The notes: generated by a model from the letters alone, not told the origin. 64,000 nucleotides of DNA from GCA-002733465 sp039969155 (GCA_039969155.1 JBDVOJ010000053.1:62001-126000); one strand, 5' to 3'. Shown: positions 8,929-17,766, counted from the stretch's first letter. Made by a program: numbers and translations.

Positions 8929-9366
8929 TTAGTTCTCTGGCTCGGTCATTATGCCAACGGATTCTACGCCCGCTTCAGTCTGCAAAAGATTCATCAATTG
9001 AACCACTCGGTCAAATTCCACCTTACGGTCGCCATTAATCATAATTTCAGCTTTTGGATTAACTTTCCGATGTGCCATAACGAGTTCTATCAATTCATGC
9101 AGCTCTAGCGCCTCATCAGAACTATCACCAACTGACAAATAGTAATTTCCACTTTGGTCTATGCTTGCAATTAGCGGAGGTTCAGCGTCAGCTGACATAG
9201 GTTCTGCATCAACCTGTGGCAGATCAACTTTGACTCCGGCAGTTATTAACGGCGCAGTAATCATAAAAATAACCAATAAAACTAACATGACATCGATATA
9301 CGGAACGACGTTAATTTCACAAACAGGTTTACGTTTGTTTTTACGAATGATTGTGTTTTGCGCCAT
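8929..9366 (-). CDS. tolR: Tol-Pal system protein TolR (ExbD family)
   Basis: A component of the TolQ-TolR proton channel. The N-terminal membrane helix VVPYIDVMLVLLVIFMITAP contains the proton-path Asp in PYIDVML, conserved across ExbD/TolR/MotB. The periplasmic dimerisation domain includes IMINGDRKVEFDRVVQLM. 145 residues, normal. It lies 43 bases downstream of tolQ. Confidence 0.96.
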   Translation of the reverse strand: MAQNTIIRKNKRKPVCEINVVPYIDVMLVLLVIFMITAPLITAGVKVDLPQVDAEPMSADAEPPLIASIDQSGNYYLSVGDSSDEALELHELIELVMAHRKVNPKAEIMINGDRKVEFDRVVQLMNLLQTEAGVESVGIMTEPEN

Positions 9367-9409
9367 ATCAGATTACCTCAATACTCAATTTAAACAATTC
9401 TCAGTCGAT

Positions 9410-10096
9410 TTAGTTCTTAACCGCTGAGTGAGCTTTACGGTGCAATATGCCAGAGAACTCTTCAACAAAGTTTTCATATTGAGTTTCAATTTTCTGAACT
9501 TTATGAGTAAAACGGTTGTAGGCAATGACCGCAGGAATTGCGGCAAATAATCCCATTGCCGTAGCAATCAATGCTTCCGCGATTCCTGGTGCAACCATTG
9601 CAAGAGTCGCTTGCTTGACAGAGCCAAGGGCGATAAATGAATTCATGATGCCCCACACAGTACCAAACAAACCAACATAGGGTGTAGTGGAGCCGACCGT
9701 TGCTAGGAATGGAAGGTGGACTTCAATTTTGTCGATTTCTCTTGAGTAGGCAACTCGCATTGCACGATGAGTTCCATCCATTACCGCTTCGGCAGAAGTT
9801 CCTTCTTGTTTTCGTAGCCGACCGAACTCTCGATAACCAGCAACAAATAACAATTCCATACCATTGGGAATATTATTTCTTGAGGTTAAATCAGTGTAAA
9901 GTTTTCCAAGATCGAGCCCCGACCAAAAACGCTGCTCAAAGGCATTGCCGTTTTTAGTCGCACTATTGAGCGACCTTGCACGATCGATAATCATTGCCCA
10001 AGAGATCACTGAAAGCAGCAGCAATGTAACCATAATAGCTTGGACTATTACGCTAGCGTTTAGAAATAATCCTAAAATTGACATGTCAGCATGCAC
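9410..10096 (-). CDS. tolQ: Tol-Pal system protein TolQ (MotA/ExbB family)
   Basis: Channel subunit of the Tol-Pal motor, with three membrane helices: one near the N-terminus (VIVQAIMVTLLLLSVISWAMI) and two in the C-terminal half, including TTPYVGLFGTVWGIM and AEALIATAMGLFAAIPAVIAYN, both typical of ExbB/TolQ. 228 residues. The ATG at 10096 overlaps the end of ybgC by 11 bases and has GAGGAG 11 bases upstream. A second in-frame ATG four codons later is less well placed. Confidence 0.97.
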   Translation of the reverse strand: MHADMSILGLFLNASVIVQAIMVTLLLLSVISWAMIIDRARSLNSATKNGNAFEQRFWSGLDLGKLYTDLTSRNNIPNGMELLFVAGYREFGRLRKQEGTSAEAVMDGTHRAMRVAYSREIDKIEVHLPFLATVGSTTPYVGLFGTVWGIMNSFIALGSVKQATLAMVAPGIAEALIATAMGLFAAIPAVIAYNRFTHKVQKIETQYENFVEEFSGILHRKAHSAVKN

Positions 10097-10502
10097 GCTG
10101 AAACTCCTCTCTAACAGATGCCGGTATGCGGCAAGGTGTAAATGAATCCAAATTTAAACAAGCCACTTTTACCATGGCTTTATTCAGTAAAATATTGTTA
10201 TCGGCCTGCTGCAACTCAAGATGCTGCTCAAAAATTATTCCGGCAGCCGACAAGCGTTTAATTTTGCTCTTAACCAACAATGAGTCGTTAAGCCTTGCTG
10301 GTCGTAAATAATCAATTTCTACTTTTGCCACCACAAACGCAAGATTTTGTTGCAAAAGTGCGGGTTGGTCGATATTTAAATGGTTAAGCCATTCGGAGCG
10401 TGCTCGCTCATAAAACTTTAAGTAATTGGCATAATAAACCACACCACCGGCGTCGGTGTCCTCGTAGTAGACTCTTATTGGCCAAATAAATTCCGTGCTC
10501 AT
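10086..10502 (-). CDS. ybgC: Acyl-CoA thioesterase YbgC
   Basis: A hot-dog-fold thioesterase of the 4-hydroxybenzoyl-CoA thioesterase type, conventionally the first gene of tol-pal operons. The catalytic region YYEDTDAGGVVYYANYLKFYERARSEWL contains the active-site Asp (DTDAGG). 138 residues, normal. It is cytoplasmic or membrane-associated; phospholipid-linked roles have been proposed. It is the first gene of the minus-strand tol operon here; its usual upstream neighbour ruvB lies about 23 kb away. Confidence 0.95.
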   Translation of the reverse strand: MSTEFIWPIRVYYEDTDAGGVVYYANYLKFYERARSEWLNHLNIDQPALLQQNLAFVVAKVEIDYLRPARLNDSLLVKSKIKRLSAAGIIFEQHLELQQADNNILLNKAMVKVACLNLDSFTPCRIPASVREEFQRAC

Positions 10503-10904
10503 ATTTCTCTATTGTTACTTGTTGCTATTCAAAGAACTCGCCATAAACCAGATAGCCTATTTACTCGATCCGGCTAAAATCAAGCTTATGCATTGATATT
10601 CGAGCATTACAAAGCGCACTATAACTAATAGCGGAGGGAAAATTAACCCTAATTATGTAAATTTGGGGTAAATTTAAGGCTTTTTTGAGGTATATGACAT
10701 AATCTATTGATATTTAAGTCTTTTTATTAAATTTATCGCACAGTAAATTGGTAAGATTTTATTAAACTAATCGGCACTTTCCAGGCATTTTAGCCCCGTT
10801 ATCTAATCGTTAGCTAAAAGTTACTCAATCCTCAAGTGCTAACTGATAGCGATTGTCACAATCTCCTCATTCAATGAATTCAAACCTTGAGAGGAATATC
10901 AAAC
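10503..10904. promoter_or_regulatory. Divergent intergenic region, ybgC / sterol desaturase-like gene
   Basis: An AT-rich 402-base gap that must hold the promoters of the tol operon (minus) and of the hydroxylase gene (plus). The only clear structure is a short perfect palindrome, GATTGTCACAATC (10851-10863), 41 bases before the plus-strand start, which could be an operator. No open frame worth calling. Confidence 0.4.
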
Positions 10905-11687
10905 ATGCCGACCCCACTAGAAATTCTGTTAGACCCTATTTCGATTGTGCTATTTACCATTTATGGGGCGTTAATCATGCTCGAATGGTTGTTTCCAGGT
11001 AGAACACAACCATCCGTGAAAGGTTGGATTACTCGTTCGATGATAGCCTTTACTTGCTACTTTTATTTATCGACCTATTTACCTTTACTTTGGGATCAAT
11101 ACCTAACCCCTTACCAACTTTTCGACTTAAGCCAATCCAATATTTATCTCAGCACTTTCGTCTCGCTCTTAGTCTTTGAATTACTCATTTATGTTTGGCA
11201 TCGAAGCATGCACAAGAACAATCAATTATGGTTAATCTTTCATCAAATGCACCACAGTGCCGAACGACACGATAGTTTAGGAGCTTTTTATTTTAGCCCG
11301 ATGGACATGATTGGGTTTACCATGGTTGGTAGTTTAGCGCTTGCACTTATTGTTGGGCTAGCACCACAAGCCATATCTTGGTTTTTATACATCACGATGT
11401 TTCTAGCAGTCTTCCAACACGCCAATATTAGAACTCCCCAGTGGCTTGGCTATATCATCCAGCGTCCCGAAAGCCATTCGGTGCATCATGAAAAAGGGCT
11501 TCATGCCTACAACTATTCGGATCTACCTATATTCGATATTCTATTTGGGACTTTCAGAAATCCGAAGGAATTCCGTAAAGAAGTTGGCTTTTATCATGGC
11601 GCGTCATCAAGAATTCCTGAAATGCTGATCTTTAGGGATGTATCGAAAGAGCCGATGGAGAACTCTGCGGAGCAGGTTGTATCTTAA
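10905..11687 (+). CDS. Sterol desaturase / fatty acid hydroxylase superfamily protein
   Basis: An integral-membrane di-iron oxygenase-type protein of 260 residues with about four membrane segments. The His motifs are present in order: HRSMH, HQMHH, a single His in FQHANI, and HSVHHEKGLHAYNY. These match the HxxxH/HxxHH pattern of the fatty acid hydroxylase superfamily. The substrate cannot be deduced. ATG 10905 is chosen over the TTG at 10887 because GAGAGGA sits nine bases upstream of it. A repeat-borne hairpin at 11724-11741 may end its transcript. Confidence 0.88.
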   Translation: MPTPLEILLDPISIVLFTIYGALIMLEWLFPGRTQPSVKGWITRSMIAFTCYFYLSTYLPLLWDQYLTPYQLFDLSQSNIYLSTFVSLLVFELLIYVWHRSMHKNNQLWLIFHQMHHSAERHDSLGAFYFSPMDMIGFTMVGSLALALIVGLAPQAISWFLYITMFLAVFQHANIRTPQWLGYIIQRPESHSVHHEKGLHAYNYSDLPIFDILFGTFRNPKEFRKEVGFYHGASSRIPEMLIFRDVSKEPMENSAEQVVS

Positions 11688-11720
11688 CGAGATGGGAGAA
11701 TAGCAGCTGCTTTTATCTAT

Positions 11721-12007
11721 AGCGGACAATTTCTATTGTCCTTTAATAAGAGTTAAAACTCTCATAAAACCAAAGTAAAAGGCGGCTTCGCAGCGCTGGC
11801 GCTCTGACTGCGAGTAACTTTTTTCAATAGCAAAAAAAAGTAACCAAAAATGCCAATGACGTTGGCACTGGGCTACCGATATTGAGCTAATATTTTGCCT
11901 TAACGATCTGTGGGACGCCCACCACCTGTTCGTATGTGAGGCCCACCCCAATGATACTTACTTCGATCTTTCTTTCTTTACACGTAATCAATGAAGTGAA
12001 TATCATT
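11721..12007 (-). repeat. Dispersed intergenic repeat, copy 2 (inverted relative to copy 1)
   Basis: Reverse-complement counterpart of 951-1250. The conserved terminal hairpin is GGACAAT (11724-11730), loop TTCT, ATTGTCC (11735-11741), followed by TTTAATAA on the plus strand, so it may serve as a terminator for the hydroxylase gene. The minus-strand open frame inside it (11733-11951) encodes the QCQRHWHFWLLFF-type peptide seen as a spurious product of such repeats. I do not call it a gene. Confidence 0.75.
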
Positions 12008-12179
12008 GCCAAAGAAATACCCGCCTAGCGGCTATAACGGACTGGTGAAACTCATGAGTCAGCGGATAGACAAGAAAAGTAAATGAGCGTGAGCGAGCTC
12101 TTTTCTTCCGCTGGCTCTTTTTCAACAAGTCAGGACCGTGCAGGTTGAGAACAACTATCAACAAGTATTTAATGAGTTA

Positions 12180-12335
12180 TCTTCAGCGAAAAGTGCTTTT
12201 GGTTACTTCGCCTAAGAGCGCCTACTTTTGGTTGTCACTTAACAAAAGTGACTCGCAGTCAGATCGCCAGCGCTGCGAAAAAAGGTTACTGAGCGGAGTC
12301 GAAGCATTGACTTTTATTTTTGTTCTTCAAAAAGA
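12180..12335 (+). repeat. Dispersed intergenic repeat, partial copy 3
   Basis: Shares with copy 1 the blocks GACTCGCAGTCAGA, CAGCGCTGCGAAAAAAGG and TACTGAGCGGAGTCGAAGC (about 12250-12310). The surrounding 12008-12359 has no other convincing feature. An 88-codon frame at 12145-12411 runs through the repeat and is rejected as a gene. Confidence 0.65.
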
Positions 12336-12359
12336 ACACAAAAACCTAAAACCTATTAA

Positions 12360-12782
12360 TCACTCCACTAACCCCTTAGTCATAAAATACTTACACCCAG
12401 TCCTTGGATAATCCTCCTGAACCCACTCCGTCTTATATCCTAACTTTCGATAAAACGGCTCAGCCTGAAAATTAAGCGTATCTAAAATGGCTCGATTACA
12501 ACCTCGTTTAATCGCTTGGGTTTCCATCGACTGTAAAAGCTGTTTACCAATAGACTGACCTCGTAGGCTCTCCGAAACCCACAAAGTGCTTATCTGTAAC
12601 CAATTTCCAAATGTTCGACCGACGCAACCGGCGATGACTTCACCTTGTTCATTCTTGAGTTGCACCGCTAAGGGAATCCGCTCACTCACCTCCCAATGCT
12701 GCCAATTAAATTCTGCCAACTTTTGATCTAAGAACTTAACTAACTCGGGATCGGAGTTTTCCAGAACCTCAATATTATTCAT
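12360..12782 (-). CDS. GNAT family N-acetyltransferase
   Basis: A 140-residue acetyltransferase-fold protein. The acetyl-CoA pyrophosphate-binding loop is in VSESLRGQSIGKQLLQSME (R/Q-x-x-G-x-G/A type). The C-terminal AEPFYRKLGYKT is the usual GNAT beta6-helix. The start at 12782 is preferred over an in-frame ATG 36 bases earlier because it forms an eight-base overlap with the end of the upstream gene (ATGAATAA), indicating coupling. Substrate unknown. Confidence 0.85.
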   Translation of the reverse strand: MNNIEVLENSDPELVKFLDQKLAEFNWQHWEVSERIPLAVQLKNEQGEVIAGCVGRTFGNWLQISTLWVSESLRGQSIGKQLLQSMETQAIKRGCNRAILDTLNFQAEPFYRKLGYKTEWVQEDYPRTGCKYFMTKGLVE

Positions 12783-13191
12783 GGATTCTTGCCTGAGCAA
12801 ATTGTGGCAATTGATCACTTAGTTCAAACCAGTTTGCTTTATTGGCAATAAAAATATGTGCATCGGGTGTTTGTTCAATATCAGAATCAAGTGTTCCCAA
12901 GGAAAATTCGATGACTTTTCCCTGATCATTGTTAGGCACAAAAACTAAACTCGAACCGCATTCACCACAAAACTTTCTGACCGTCCCATTATCTGCGTGA
13001 TAGGATTTAATCAGTGATTCTCCCTGCAACCATTCAAAGTTTGCAACCGCCACCTCTCCGAAAGTTGAGAAAGCGGCACCATGAAATTTTCGGCACATCT
13101 GACAATGGCAATGCCCCATTTCAGGCGAAATATCCGTTACTTGATATTGCACTTTTCCACATAAACAGGACCCTTGCTTAGGATTTTTCAT
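12775..13191 (-). CDS. GFA (glutathione-dependent formaldehyde-activating) family zinc protein
   Basis: 138 residues with the Cys pairs of the GFA/Mss4-like fold: SCLCGKVQYQV, GHCHCQMCRKFHGAAFSTF and FCGECGSSLVF. The founding member was proposed to speed condensation of formaldehyde with glutathione, but most relatives have no proven role. It is translationally coupled to the following acetyltransferase. It is 21 kb away from adhC/fghA, so a link to formaldehyde metabolism is only suggestive. Confidence 0.85.
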   Translation of the reverse strand: MKNPKQGSCLCGKVQYQVTDISPEMGHCHCQMCRKFHGAAFSTFGEVAVANFEWLQGESLIKSYHADNGTVRKFCGECGSSLVFVPNNDQGKVIEFSLGTLDSDIEQTPDAHIFIANKANWFELSDQLPQFAQARIHE

Positions 13192-13223
13192 CGCTACACC
13201 CTTTTGATGGATAACAAACTAAA

Positions 13224-13244
13224 AAGGCTACCAATGGTAGCCTT
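13224..13244 (-). terminator. Rho-independent terminator
   Basis: A perfect nine-base stem, AAGGCTACC (13224-13232) and GGTAGCCTT (13236-13244), with a three-base loop. On the minus strand it is followed by TTTTTAG. It sits 27 bases past the stop codon of the small secreted-protein gene at 13271-13585. Confidence 0.8.
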
Positions 13245-13270
13245 ATTTAACAACTAGTTTTCAATAAGTT

Positions 13271-13585
13271 CTATTTGGAACGATTTAACTTATCCAATTG
13301 TTGGAATAGATTCATAATCCTACGATCATTTTGAAAATCTTTAATACATTCCTTTATAGTCGTCTCACTATGGTTGTTTAGCTCTCGTTGAAGTTCTTTG
13401 ACCGTACGAATATTTCTAATGGCATTGCCAAATGCTTTACAACCATTCGGTTTTTTCTTTTCGGCTTCAGTATTCATTCGAGTTTGTTTTGTTAACGGTT
13501 GCTTTTTGGTCAGTTCCAACGCTCCAACCAATGGGACTTGCGCTAGTGCTATTATTAAAAGCGCGTTTTTTAGTTTTCTATTCAT
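13271..13585 (-). CDS. Small secreted hypothetical protein
   Basis: 104 residues. An N-terminal signal peptide (KNALLIIALAQVPLVGALE) precedes a Lys/Asn-rich mature part with a single pair of cysteines (NGCKAFGNA, IKECIKDF). Not recognised as any family. The dedicated terminator immediately downstream and the good signal peptide support a real gene. It stands alone between the PKD lipoprotein gene and the GFA gene, all on the minus strand. Confidence 0.6.
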   Translation of the reverse strand: MNRKLKNALLIIALAQVPLVGALELTKKQPLTKQTRMNTEAEKKKPNGCKAFGNAIRNIRTVKELQRELNNHSETTIKECIKDFQNDRRIMNLFQQLDKLNRSK

Positions 13586-13654
13586 GGTTTATCCTTTATT
13601 TTGTTAATATTTCAGTGACACAAGTAAACATGCAGCAATAGGCGAATACACTAT

Positions 13655-15745
13655 TTAGTTTGGCCCGCATAAGTCCGTATTAGGTGGACAACCGGCACTG
13701 CTAATCTCGATCACCAAAGCACTCGAACCGTATTGATTTTCAAACTCTAACCTTAAGAATCCGCTGTACTCTCCAGCAAGATCAAACTGAAAACTGTCAG
13801 CTGCGATTGTAGAATCAGCTACTAAAATTCCATCCGCGGCAGGGTCTTGGTCTAGTGCGTAGATCCTAATGGAGTCGGCACCTTGAAAGTTATACCATTC
13901 AATATGAGTTAAAGAGACCGCTGGCTCGTAATAGCTAAATGCATAGCCTGTGATAGGAGGAGCAGAATCAATGAAGGTCACTTCAGTATCGGCTTCTTCA
14001 GTTCCAAAATCGTTGGAAATAACGGAGTGAAAATTCAATACTTCAGGGTCGGTAGATTCATAAGAGTGTTCAAAAAGAATACCTTTACCTAAAATCAAGG
14101 GAGCATCTAACGCATCCGAGGTAATTACAACTTCGTCTGCGCCGAGAAAATATCCACCTAAATAAACCGTATTACTGCTAATTTCAAATTCATCACTGGC
14201 AGATTTTGTAAACACTGGAACGGAACGGAAAGACCAGGCAACAAATTCTGGTGGTTGATCACCTAAGGTTACTGTTTCAATCACTTCATCGGCGTTACAT
14301 CCAAAGCGAGCACTTCCCTCAACTTCATCATTAGAAACTGTGGCTGTGATCAGAAACCCTTTGAGGATTTTCTGAGTAATGGGTGAACCATCATAAATGA
14401 ACGAACGAGTGCTGCGCGACGGAGGCCAACCGGCTGCTGAATAGACAAGGTTATACTGATAGCGTTCGCCAATTTCAGCGCCGAGAATGTTAAGCGTCAA
14501 ATCGCAAACATAAGAAGCCGAGTTACCTCCGCCACCACCACCGCCACCGGCTCCTGATAATCCTGGAGGATTAATATCACTATTAAACGCGGTGAAATGA
14601 GTGGTTTGTGACGACAAGGCAAAGCCATTGGGTGACAGAGGATCTTCTACCACAATACCATTGCTTTCAAACATCCAAATGCCAGACTCTTCATCGAGAT
14701 ACCAAACTGGAATACTGTCTCCGACGACAAGATCTTCATTTTCAAAACTCTTGGTGGCATACAGCGGTAAATTAAGGTCGGCAAATTCCCCGTCTCTTAA
14801 CTGCAACTCTTCGCCATTTTGTTCAAAGGTTATATCAACCACTCCGTATGAAAAAAGCTGTTCATTCTCAGCGCCGGCTTGCTGCGCGCCGTAAAAACTG
14901 CCCGGGAAACCATTGATTTCATTTTGATCACTCACATCAATTGGCGTGATATAAAGCTCTACATCGCCAATAACTTCGATACCATTAGCATCAACCAAGC
15001 TTTGTGCTGGAATTGAAACTGACGCGCCATCTTTGGATGAGTAGCTTCCCCCTAGCAGCGCATCAAAAACAATGGGTTCTGCTTTTTTAATTAAAGTGAC
15101 AATCCGCTGTTCGTTCAACTCGAGTGATTCAAAAAATAAGGTCTGTTTTAAGTAGCCGGATTTTGTGACATGTACTACTCCAGACAGCTCCGATGGTCGC
15201 AGCGCTAACTGGTAACCTGAACCACTTGGTTGGGTGTTTTCGAGCTGAAAACTGGCAGAATCAAATTCAACCTCTGGTAGCACCACGCCCGAACTATCAA
15301 CAACAGTCAATTTCACCTCAATATCGGCAGGATCAACCGTAACGGCTGAAGGTTTAACTAAAGTGTCGCTGCCATCGGCGGAGCTCACGGTAAGACTCAC
15401 ATCGAAAACGCCAGCAGACTCATAACTATATTGGGGATTCTGTTCAGTGCTGGAGCCACCGTCACCAAAATCCCATTGCCAACTGGTTATCGTGTCCGAA
15501 CCGTTGCTGGAATTATCGGTGAAATCAACCGTTAGTGTCGCCTTTCCCGATTCCGTCGAAATATCAAAAGCTGCCGTCGGCGCGACCGCGACTGGTGGCA
15601 CTATTTCTGTCGTATTGGAGTTGCCATTAAATAGATCGCATCCCAAAGTGAAAACTAGAATGATGGATACCATCCAGACTTCGACTAATCGAGCAAAGTG
15701 CCTTTTAGCGCCCTGAATATAGGTTGTAGAGTCAATAGCTTGCAT
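13655..15745 (-). CDS. PKD-domain lipoprotein
   Basis: 696 residues with a long N-region followed by a lipobox (VFTLGC, Cys near residue 36). An in-frame ATG 24 codons in (MVSIILVF) would give a more usual signal peptide, so the start may be there. A PKD domain follows at ~50-140 (AAFDISTESGKATLTVDF, SWQWDFGDGGSSTEQNPQYSY, FDVSLTV). The middle region resembles large surface lipoproteins. A glycine run at ~407-414 joins it to a C-terminal half of unknown fold. Probably surface-exposed. It is divergent from the CadC-like regulator at 15960, sharing a 214-base region, and may be its target. Confidence 0.75.
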   Translation of the reverse strand: MQAIDSTTYIQGAKRHFARLVEVWMVSIILVFTLGCDLFNGNSNTTEIVPPVAVAPTAAFDISTESGKATLTVDFTDNSSNGSDTITSWQWDFGDGGSSTEQNPQYSYESAGVFDVSLTVSSADGSDTLVKPSAVTVDPADIEVKLTVVDSSGVVLPEVEFDSASFQLENTQPSGSGYQLALRPSELSGVVHVTKSGYLKQTLFFESLELNEQRIVTLIKKAEPIVFDALLGGSYSSKDGASVSIPAQSLVDANGIEVIGDVELYITPIDVSDQNEINGFPGSFYGAQQAGAENEQLFSYGVVDITFEQNGEELQLRDGEFADLNLPLYATKSFENEDLVVGDSIPVWYLDEESGIWMFESNGIVVEDPLSPNGFALSSQTTHFTAFNSDINPPGLSGAGGGGGGGGNSASYVCDLTLNILGAEIGERYQYNLVYSAAGWPPSRSTRSFIYDGSPITQKILKGFLITATVSNDEVEGSARFGCNADEVIETVTLGDQPPEFVAWSFRSVPVFTKSASDEFEISSNTVYLGGYFLGADEVVITSDALDAPLILGKGILFEHSYESTDPEVLNFHSVISNDFGTEEADTEVTFIDSAPPITGYAFSYYEPAVSLTHIEWYNFQGADSIRIYALDQDPAADGILVADSTIAADSFQFDLAGEYSGFLRLEFENQYGSSALVIEISSAGCPPNTDLCGPN

Positions 15746-15959
15746 ATGAGTGTCTCCTGACGTTGTTCAGCTATATAAGTGAGGAGTTAACGGTAAATTA
15801 GCAGGGTTAGAACTGCTTGAATGGAATGTGAATTACTTTGAGATAACTTGAAAACGTTTTAAATCAATAGGTTATAGATCTCATATTGGATAAAAATATT
15901 CCGATTTTATCCCAGTTAAGTTATGCTAGGCGCTAATATGTAGTTTTAAAATTGTACCT
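15746..15959. promoter_or_regulatory. Divergent promoter region, PKD lipoprotein / CadC-like regulator
   Basis: An AT-rich 214-base gap between two divergent starts. It should carry both promoters and, if the regulator acts locally, its binding sites. No unambiguous -35/-10 pair or direct repeat stood out on reading. Confidence 0.4.
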
Positions 15960-17042
15960 ATGCCAAACAATAATCAGCGCCCAGTCGACAAAGCAGCAAC
16001 TAAAAAGAAGCTTCTGGCCAACCGTCGCTTGGTATTTGATGAGTTCGAATTTTTCCCTCAACAGCAAAAACTCCTCTACAAAGGCACTATTTGCCAATTA
16101 GAACCTAAAATGCTGCAACTACTACAAATATTGATAGAGCAGCGCCCTAAGCTTGTGACCAAACAAGAATTGATGAATAAACTATGGCCTGACGCGGTTG
16201 TTTCTGATTGGTCATTAGCTAGACTGGTTTCAGACACACGAAAGCTGATAGAGGACGACGGCAAACAGCAGTCAATAATAAAAACAGTTAGAGGTAAAGG
16301 CTTCTCGTTTGCGGCAAATGTGGATGAGATAATTCAAGCCTATCAAGGTGACAACGAAGATAATCCTGCAATATCAAATGTTAAAAGCGGTAATGCTGAA
16401 CCAACAAAATCCAAGCCTCAAACGACTGGAGGAGCAAAGCCTCCCTCCAATAGCGCGTTTTTCAATAGAAACTTGGTAACTCTACTTGTCACAGTTCTAG
16501 CAGCTCTCGTGGTCGCAGTAATGACTTACCGCGCTTTTTTTGGGGAAAAGCCAGAACACGATGTCCAAGGTCACCGATTGGAAGTGATGTATGAAATCCA
16601 AAAGAACTTACGCTTAACAAAAACGACCTATCTTGCGCAAAAGCGACGCAGAAACGAACTGAAAGCCTCGTTGATAGCTAAGTCTCCCGAAAAAACGCCT
16701 TTGAGTTCAGAACGTCGAATTCGGCTACATTACCCGCACCTTACATCTGAAGAGCGGTTTATTTTCGATCAGATCAGAGCGATGACCGAAGGTCCAATGT
16801 ATCAAGGAAATACCCAAATATTAAAACTGCTAAATCAGCACCCGGAACTTTTTAGAGAGATAGAGACTTTCCAAGCACTTTATAACCATCTCAGCATTTG
16901 GAAAAGCAAATATGAACGAGTATTTGTTCATCAACCGGACATGTGTTTTGTTTTTGTTGGTGAGGAAGATGGCGTCCCCTTCCCTAGTGAAATTGATGGC
17001 TTGGTAGATGATTGGATTAATCTGCATTCAACGGTTGATTAA
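15960..17042 (+). CDS. CadC/ToxR-like membrane-anchored winged-helix regulator
   Basis: 360 residues. The N-terminal OmpR/PhoB-type winged helix at ~25-120 reads RLVFDEFEFFPQQQKLLYKG, QEPK-like LEPKMLQLLQIL, then VTKQELMNKLWPDAVVSDWSLARLVSDTRKLI and IKTVRGKGFSF. A Lys/Pro/Gly-rich linker is followed by one membrane helix at ~175-197 (NLVTLLVTVLAALVVAVMTY). The ~160-residue periplasmic domain is not recognised. This is the one-component CadC/ToxR layout, in which the periplasmic part senses and the DNA-binding domain acts at the membrane. It probably controls the divergent lipoprotein gene. Confidence 0.8.
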   Translation: MPNNNQRPVDKAATKKKLLANRRLVFDEFEFFPQQQKLLYKGTICQLEPKMLQLLQILIEQRPKLVTKQELMNKLWPDAVVSDWSLARLVSDTRKLIEDDGKQQSIIKTVRGKGFSFAANVDEIIQAYQGDNEDNPAISNVKSGNAEPTKSKPQTTGGAKPPSNSAFFNRNLVTLLVTVLAALVVAVMTYRAFFGEKPEHDVQGHRLEVMYEIQKNLRLTKTTYLAQKRRRNELKASLIAKSPEKTPLSSERRIRLHYPHLTSEERFIFDQIRAMTEGPMYQGNTQILKLLNQHPELFREIETFQALYNHLSIWKSKYERVFVHQPDMCFVFVGEEDGVPFPSEIDGLVDDWINLHSTVD

Positions 17043-17209
17043 GAACAAGCTTATTACGCGACTTGGTTGAAAGAATTTAAATTGGCCAAGTGTGAATCGC
17101 AATCCCATTATTCGCAGACAAGGTTTGAAAGTACATTACTGCGGTTCACATTTCCGGAAGTAAAATGTCTTCAAACAACTAACCCGTTGTAATTTAAAGA
17201 ACAATAAAG

Positions 17210-17284
17210 TAACGTTTACTTACTTTTAAGAAATATTGCTTCGAGGACATATGGCGCCATCAAAGCAATATTAAGTTGTTATAA
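17210..17284 (+). repeat. Hairpin region, possible degenerate attC site
   Basis: Ten-base perfect arms, AATATTGCTT (17232-17241) and AAGCAATATT (17263-17272), enclose 21 bases that themselves contain the palindrome ATGGCGCCAT (17251-17260). A TAAC at 17210 and a GTTA at 17278 flank it as outer boxes would in an attC site. The outer arms pair poorly, so an ordinary regulatory hairpin upstream of the next gene is equally possible. Confidence 0.35.
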
Positions 17285-17292
17285 GACTAACT

Positions 17293-17595
17293 ATGAAAAT
17301 CACCGAACTAGAAGAGTCTGATTTACTATCTTTTCGATTTGATAGAGATAAACGTCAGATTGAATTTATTGTACTTTTTGAAGGAGCTAGAAAGGTTAAA
17401 CTTTTAGCTTCAGACGTCGACTCAGTTGAGTTCATTTATCTGAATTTATATGCCACTTTAACAACCCATGAAAATGCCCCAATCCTGGGGGAAGTAGAAT
17501 CAATAGATACCGATAAATCAGGATTTTTAATTGAAGGTGATATGGTTACTGTTAGAGTGAATACTAAAAACTGGACTATCGAAGATGTCTTATAA
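17293..17595 (+). CDS. Hypothetical protein in an integron-cassette-like unit
   Basis: 100 residues, acidic and soluble, with no signal peptide or membrane segment and no recognised family. It begins MKITELEESDLLSFRFDRD and is predicted to be beta-rich. Its TAA stop is itself the TAA of the TAACAAG that opens the attC-like site at 17593, a typical cassette arrangement. No good ribosome-binding site is visible, also common for cassette genes. Function unknown. Confidence 0.6.
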   Translation: MKITELEESDLLSFRFDRDKRQIEFIVLFEGARKVKLLASDVDSVEFIYLNLYATLTTHENAPILGEVESIDTDKSGFLIEGDMVTVRVNTKNWTIEDVL

Positions 17596-17650
17596 CAAGG
17601 CAATGAAAATTGCAGCAGTTAAAGCCGCTGCTCAGTTTATTTGAGCGTTA
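17593..17650 (+). repeat. attC-like recombination site 1
   Basis: A 58-base imperfect palindrome opening with TAACAAGG and closing with GAGCGTTAG. Read inward from both ends the strands share TAAC, then CAA, AAA and GCAGC blocks, with one-base offsets. Single unpaired bases in one arm of this kind are a hallmark of attC sites. It overlaps the stop codon of the preceding gene. The 7-base outer boxes fit the RYYYAAC/GTTRRRY consensus only partly, so this is a probable rather than certain call. Confidence 0.6.
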
Positions 17651-17766
17651 GTTGGGTCTAGTTATTTGTTGTTGCGATAAAATATAAGCATGCTTAAAAC
17701 GTTATGCGTTATAAATTCTGTGAGAGATCATCCTGAAAACTATACTAAGTGGATATGTAGGAATCG

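Noticed and set aside
11733..11951. 72-codon minus-strand frame
   Set aside because: It lies wholly inside dispersed repeat copy 2. Its translation is the sort of peptide produced by such repeats in many genomes.
12145..12411. 88-codon plus-strand frame
   Set aside because: It crosses repeat copy 3 and runs into the 3' end of a convincing acetyltransferase gene on the other strand.
12775..13191. GFA-family gene as part of a formaldehyde pathway with adhC/fghA
   Set aside because: It is 21 kb away, coupled to an acetyltransferase gene, and most GFA-like proteins have no demonstrated formaldehyde role.
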